A program made the position numbers and the translations under genes. From NCBI GenBank assembly GCA_964538085.1, contig CAZIDF010000002.1, forward strand, positions 225,757 through 289,756: 64,000 nucleotides of DNA, given 5' to 3'. Source of the stretch: G020348385 sp964538085 (GTDB lineage Bacteria; Acidobacteriota; Aminicenantia; Aminicenantales; Aminicenantaceae). Positions 62,352 through 64,000 of the stretch are shown here, in pieces (the first letter of the stretch is position 1; each line of letters starts with the position of its first letter). The notes under the pieces were generated by a model, which did no database searches, was not told where the DNA came from, and saw nothing but the letters and a program-made list of their open reading frames with translations.

Positions 62352-62610
62352 GAATTCATCGCCAGAGTCACTTCCCATATTCCTAACAAAGGTCAGGTCA
62401 TGGTCCGATACTACGGCCTTTACTCCAATGCCCACAGGGGGAAGGTACGTAAGGCTGGGGCTGAAACTTCACATCCCCCTATCATTGAAGATGATCTGAC
62501 TTATGTGCCCTCCAAAGGCTGGGCCGGGATGATCCGCAAGGTCTACGAGGTGGATCCGCTTTGTTGTCCTTCATGTGGTGGACAGATGAAGATTATCTCT
62601 TTCATAGATG
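62352..62610 (+). mobile_element. Internal part of an IS91-type transposase gene (fragment 2)
   Basis: In frame from 62352: EFIARVTSHIPNKGQ, then VMVRYYGLYSNAHRGKVRKAG, VPSKGWAGMIRKVYEVDPL, the zinc-ribbon-like CCPSCGGQ, and MKIISFID. This is the penultimate segment of IS91/IS801-like transposases. The similarity stops after GATG at 62610, exactly where fragment 1 (60542 onward) would continue. The N-terminal catalytic part of the transposase is absent. The open frame runs on to 62678 in unrelated sequence. Confidence 0.8.
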
Positions 62611-62660
62611 TGTTATCCATTTTCGATCCTCATTTCAGTTTCTCCGAAGCCAAAAGCACT

Positions 62661-63764
62661 TTATTCATTATTGTGTGAATGTATTTTCTTGGCACTTTTA
62701 GCCAGGATGAATAATGTTATGGCTATACCGATAGCACAAACATTTAACCAGAAAGTATAATCAAATTGAAAGGTTGTTAACTCACCAATTTTCTTAATTT
62801 CTGTTGGTAATATTCCAAATAAACTGAAGAGTATATGTACTGAAATACCAGTTAATATCGCTGATACTGCTGTGACTATGGCAAGGTAGATGGCAAAAGG
62901 CCAGCCATAAAAATTAGCATTTATCTTAACTGCCGGTGGAACATTAAAATCAGCATATAGAAAAGCCATAATTGCTCCGAATACAACTCCGTTATTAACC
63001 AAAATTGCTGCAAGCGGACCATTTCCCATTGAGCCAATTACTGTGATAATTGCAAGTACCGGCGCCATCATTGATTGAAGGGGTACTATTAACCATTTTG
63101 GTAAATCTGTCGGAAATATAGCCTGAAAGAAGGACTCGGGCACTAATGTCGCTACAAAACCAGCTACTAGAAAACCGATGGCAATTTCTTTATATACCAT
63201 TTTCCATTCAGCTTTATATGCGTTACCGACTCGCTGCCAAACGATTTTATTACGTAACTTCTTGGCAAAAGAATTTGATAATCCTTCGGACGGCTCCATA
63301 TTGTGTTCAGCTTTTTCTTTAGCATGCTCTAACGCTTTTTTGGCGAGCTTTTTAGGAACTGTTAATCTTACCAATATTGCTTGAATTGTAATAATTATTG
63401 GAGCGCCAACAAAAAGCCCCAGAGCGTATTGCCAGCCAAGGAATATGTAGGCAAGTGCTGCTACTTCAATAGCCAGGTTTGTTGATGCAAACATATAGGC
63501 TAGTGCTGAGACAAGTGACGCTCCTTTAGTGTATAAACTACGGGTTGATGAGAGAGCTGCAAATGAACATGATGATGAAACGAATCCCAGCATAGCTGCA
63601 ATAAAGAGCTCTTTGGGTGTTCCTTTTCCTAAATACGTAGCAGCAGATCTTTTTGAAATGAATACCTGGATAATTGAAGAAAATGCATAACCAATACCAA
63701 GAGCCCAAAGAGCTTTCCATAATAGTCCGACAGTTGTATATAGCGATTGTATGATTGCTTCCAT
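62661..63764 (-). CDS. YraQ/ArsP-type permease (DUF318 family)
   Basis: Predicted permease of 367 residues with about eight to ten membrane segments. The family-defining segment is GFVSSSCSFAALSSTRSLYTKGASLVSALAYMFASTNLAIEV, with the small-residue/Cys motif seen in ArsP-like efflux permeases. The second half repeats it more loosely (APVLAIITVIGSMGNGPLAAILVNNGVVFGAIMAFLYADFN). A hydrophilic loop at about 135-200 separates the halves. Members export organoarsenicals or are uncharacterised. The gene is distinctly A+T-rich compared with the rest of the window. Confidence 0.85.
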   Translation of the reverse strand: MEAIIQSLYTTVGLLWKALWALGIGYAFSSIIQVFISKRSAATYLGKGTPKELFIAAMLGFVSSSCSFAALSSTRSLYTKGASLVSALAYMFASTNLAIEVAALAYIFLGWQYALGLFVGAPIIITIQAILVRLTVPKKLAKKALEHAKEKAEHNMEPSEGLSNSFAKKLRNKIVWQRVGNAYKAEWKMVYKEIAIGFLVAGFVATLVPESFFQAIFPTDLPKWLIVPLQSMMAPVLAIITVIGSMGNGPLAAILVNNGVVFGAIMAFLYADFNVPPAVKINANFYGWPFAIYLAIVTAVSAILTGISVHILFSLFGILPTEIKKIGELTTFQFDYTFWLNVCAIGIAITLFILAKSAKKIHSHNNE

Positions 63765-63890
63765 GTAGTTTTGTGACCTTTATTTATATGTTATCGTTAT
63801 TTTACTTATTGAGACAATATTTTGAAACTTGTTATTGAAACAATAGTGCCTTTGGCGAACTATTTAATTTTTTAGCTTTTCTAACTTTCA

Positions 63891-64000
63891 ATTGAAGCGA
63901 AAATCTGATCTCCTTTTATATTTACCTTAAAAGGTGTTAATGGCCTCGGTGGCGGACCAGCAATATTAATTCCGTTTAAATTATAAGGCCCGTTATGACA
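63891..64000 (-). CDS. Rieske [2Fe-2S] domain protein (C-terminus only)
   Basis: The minus-strand frame, open at the window edge, reads CHNGPYNLNGINIAGPPPRP, then LTPFKVNIKGDQIFASIES and stops (TAG at 63893-63891). CHNG is the second cluster-binding box of Rieske proteins, and GxxxxGPPPRPL is the conserved loop after it, as in quinol-cytochrome c reductase iron-sulfur subunits. The gene's start lies beyond the window. Like the YraQ gene it is A+T-rich. Confidence 0.85.

Noticed and set aside
1..64000. tRNA, rRNA, riboswitch and CRISPR genes
   Set aside because: No cloverleaf, rRNA core sequence, conserved riboswitch core or regular short repeats were seen in the intergenic regions; strong rho-independent terminators were also not evident.

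Overview
This is a draft-assembly scaffold (a run of 100 N at 56114-56213) from a Gram-negative-type bacterium. The gene content fits Acidobacteriota or Candidatus Aminicenantota: repeated PadR plus orphan duplicated FtsX permease (ADOP) modules, many lipoproteins and Tat-exported enzymes, TolB/PD40 propeller proteins, and secreted S9, S41, M3 and M24 peptidases. The taxonomic call is inference. I see no rRNA, tRNA or CRISPR array.

Layout. 1-16 kb: the end of an ABC ATPase gene, a GH29 fucosidase, an esterase, two PadR-ADOP modules, a thiazoline-carboxylate hydrolase-like protein, a methyltransferase interrupted by an amber codon, a serine hydrolase without its catalytic Lys, an exported Fe-S aldo/keto reductase. 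15-25 kb: two PD40 proteins around a lipoprotein alpha/beta hydrolase, a LytS/LytTR two-component pair divergent from a coiled-coil secreted protein, a GyrI-like protein, a TPR protein, an M24 peptidase and a small HExxH protein. 25-45 kb: PadR-ADOP modules 3-5, a frameshifted retropepsin-like gene, an ECF sigma/anti-sigma/DUF4097 operon, S41 and S9 peptidases, a PAP2 phosphatase and an M20 amidohydrolase. 45-60.5 kb: small membrane and pentapeptide-repeat proteins, a sixth ADOP without PadR, Dcp, a beta-propeller/ankyrin lipoprotein, a PD40 gene with the sequence gap, a serine hydrolase and an S9 peptidase. 60.5-64 kb: an apparently foreign or misjoined segment with two pieces of an IS91-type transposase around an amino-acid permease, then a YraQ-type permease and the end of a Rieske protein.

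The most interesting signal is regulatory. Five intergenic regions carry the same 37-bp element: two 16-bp dyads of the form TGTYC-N6-GRACA whose centres are exactly 21 bp apart. Each is followed on one strand by a GG-N10-GC sigma-54 (-24/-12) promoter. In four of the five, the element centre lies 73.5-76.5 bp from the -12 GC. This is the architecture of an enhancer bound by an NtrC-type activator. The four well-formed copies would drive the thiazoline-carboxylate hydrolase-like gene, PadR-ADOP module 4, the PadR-less ADOP, and the propeller/ankyrin operon. The fifth, with altered spacing, precedes a gene remnant. No sigma-54 activator is encoded in the window, so the regulator would act in trans.

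Other transcription signals are consistent by eye: several genes have TTGACC-N17/18-TAnnnT promoters, and two genes look leaderless. Decay is frequent (amber codon, frameshift, two C-terminal gene remnants, a degenerate PD40 gene), as expected in an accessory region.
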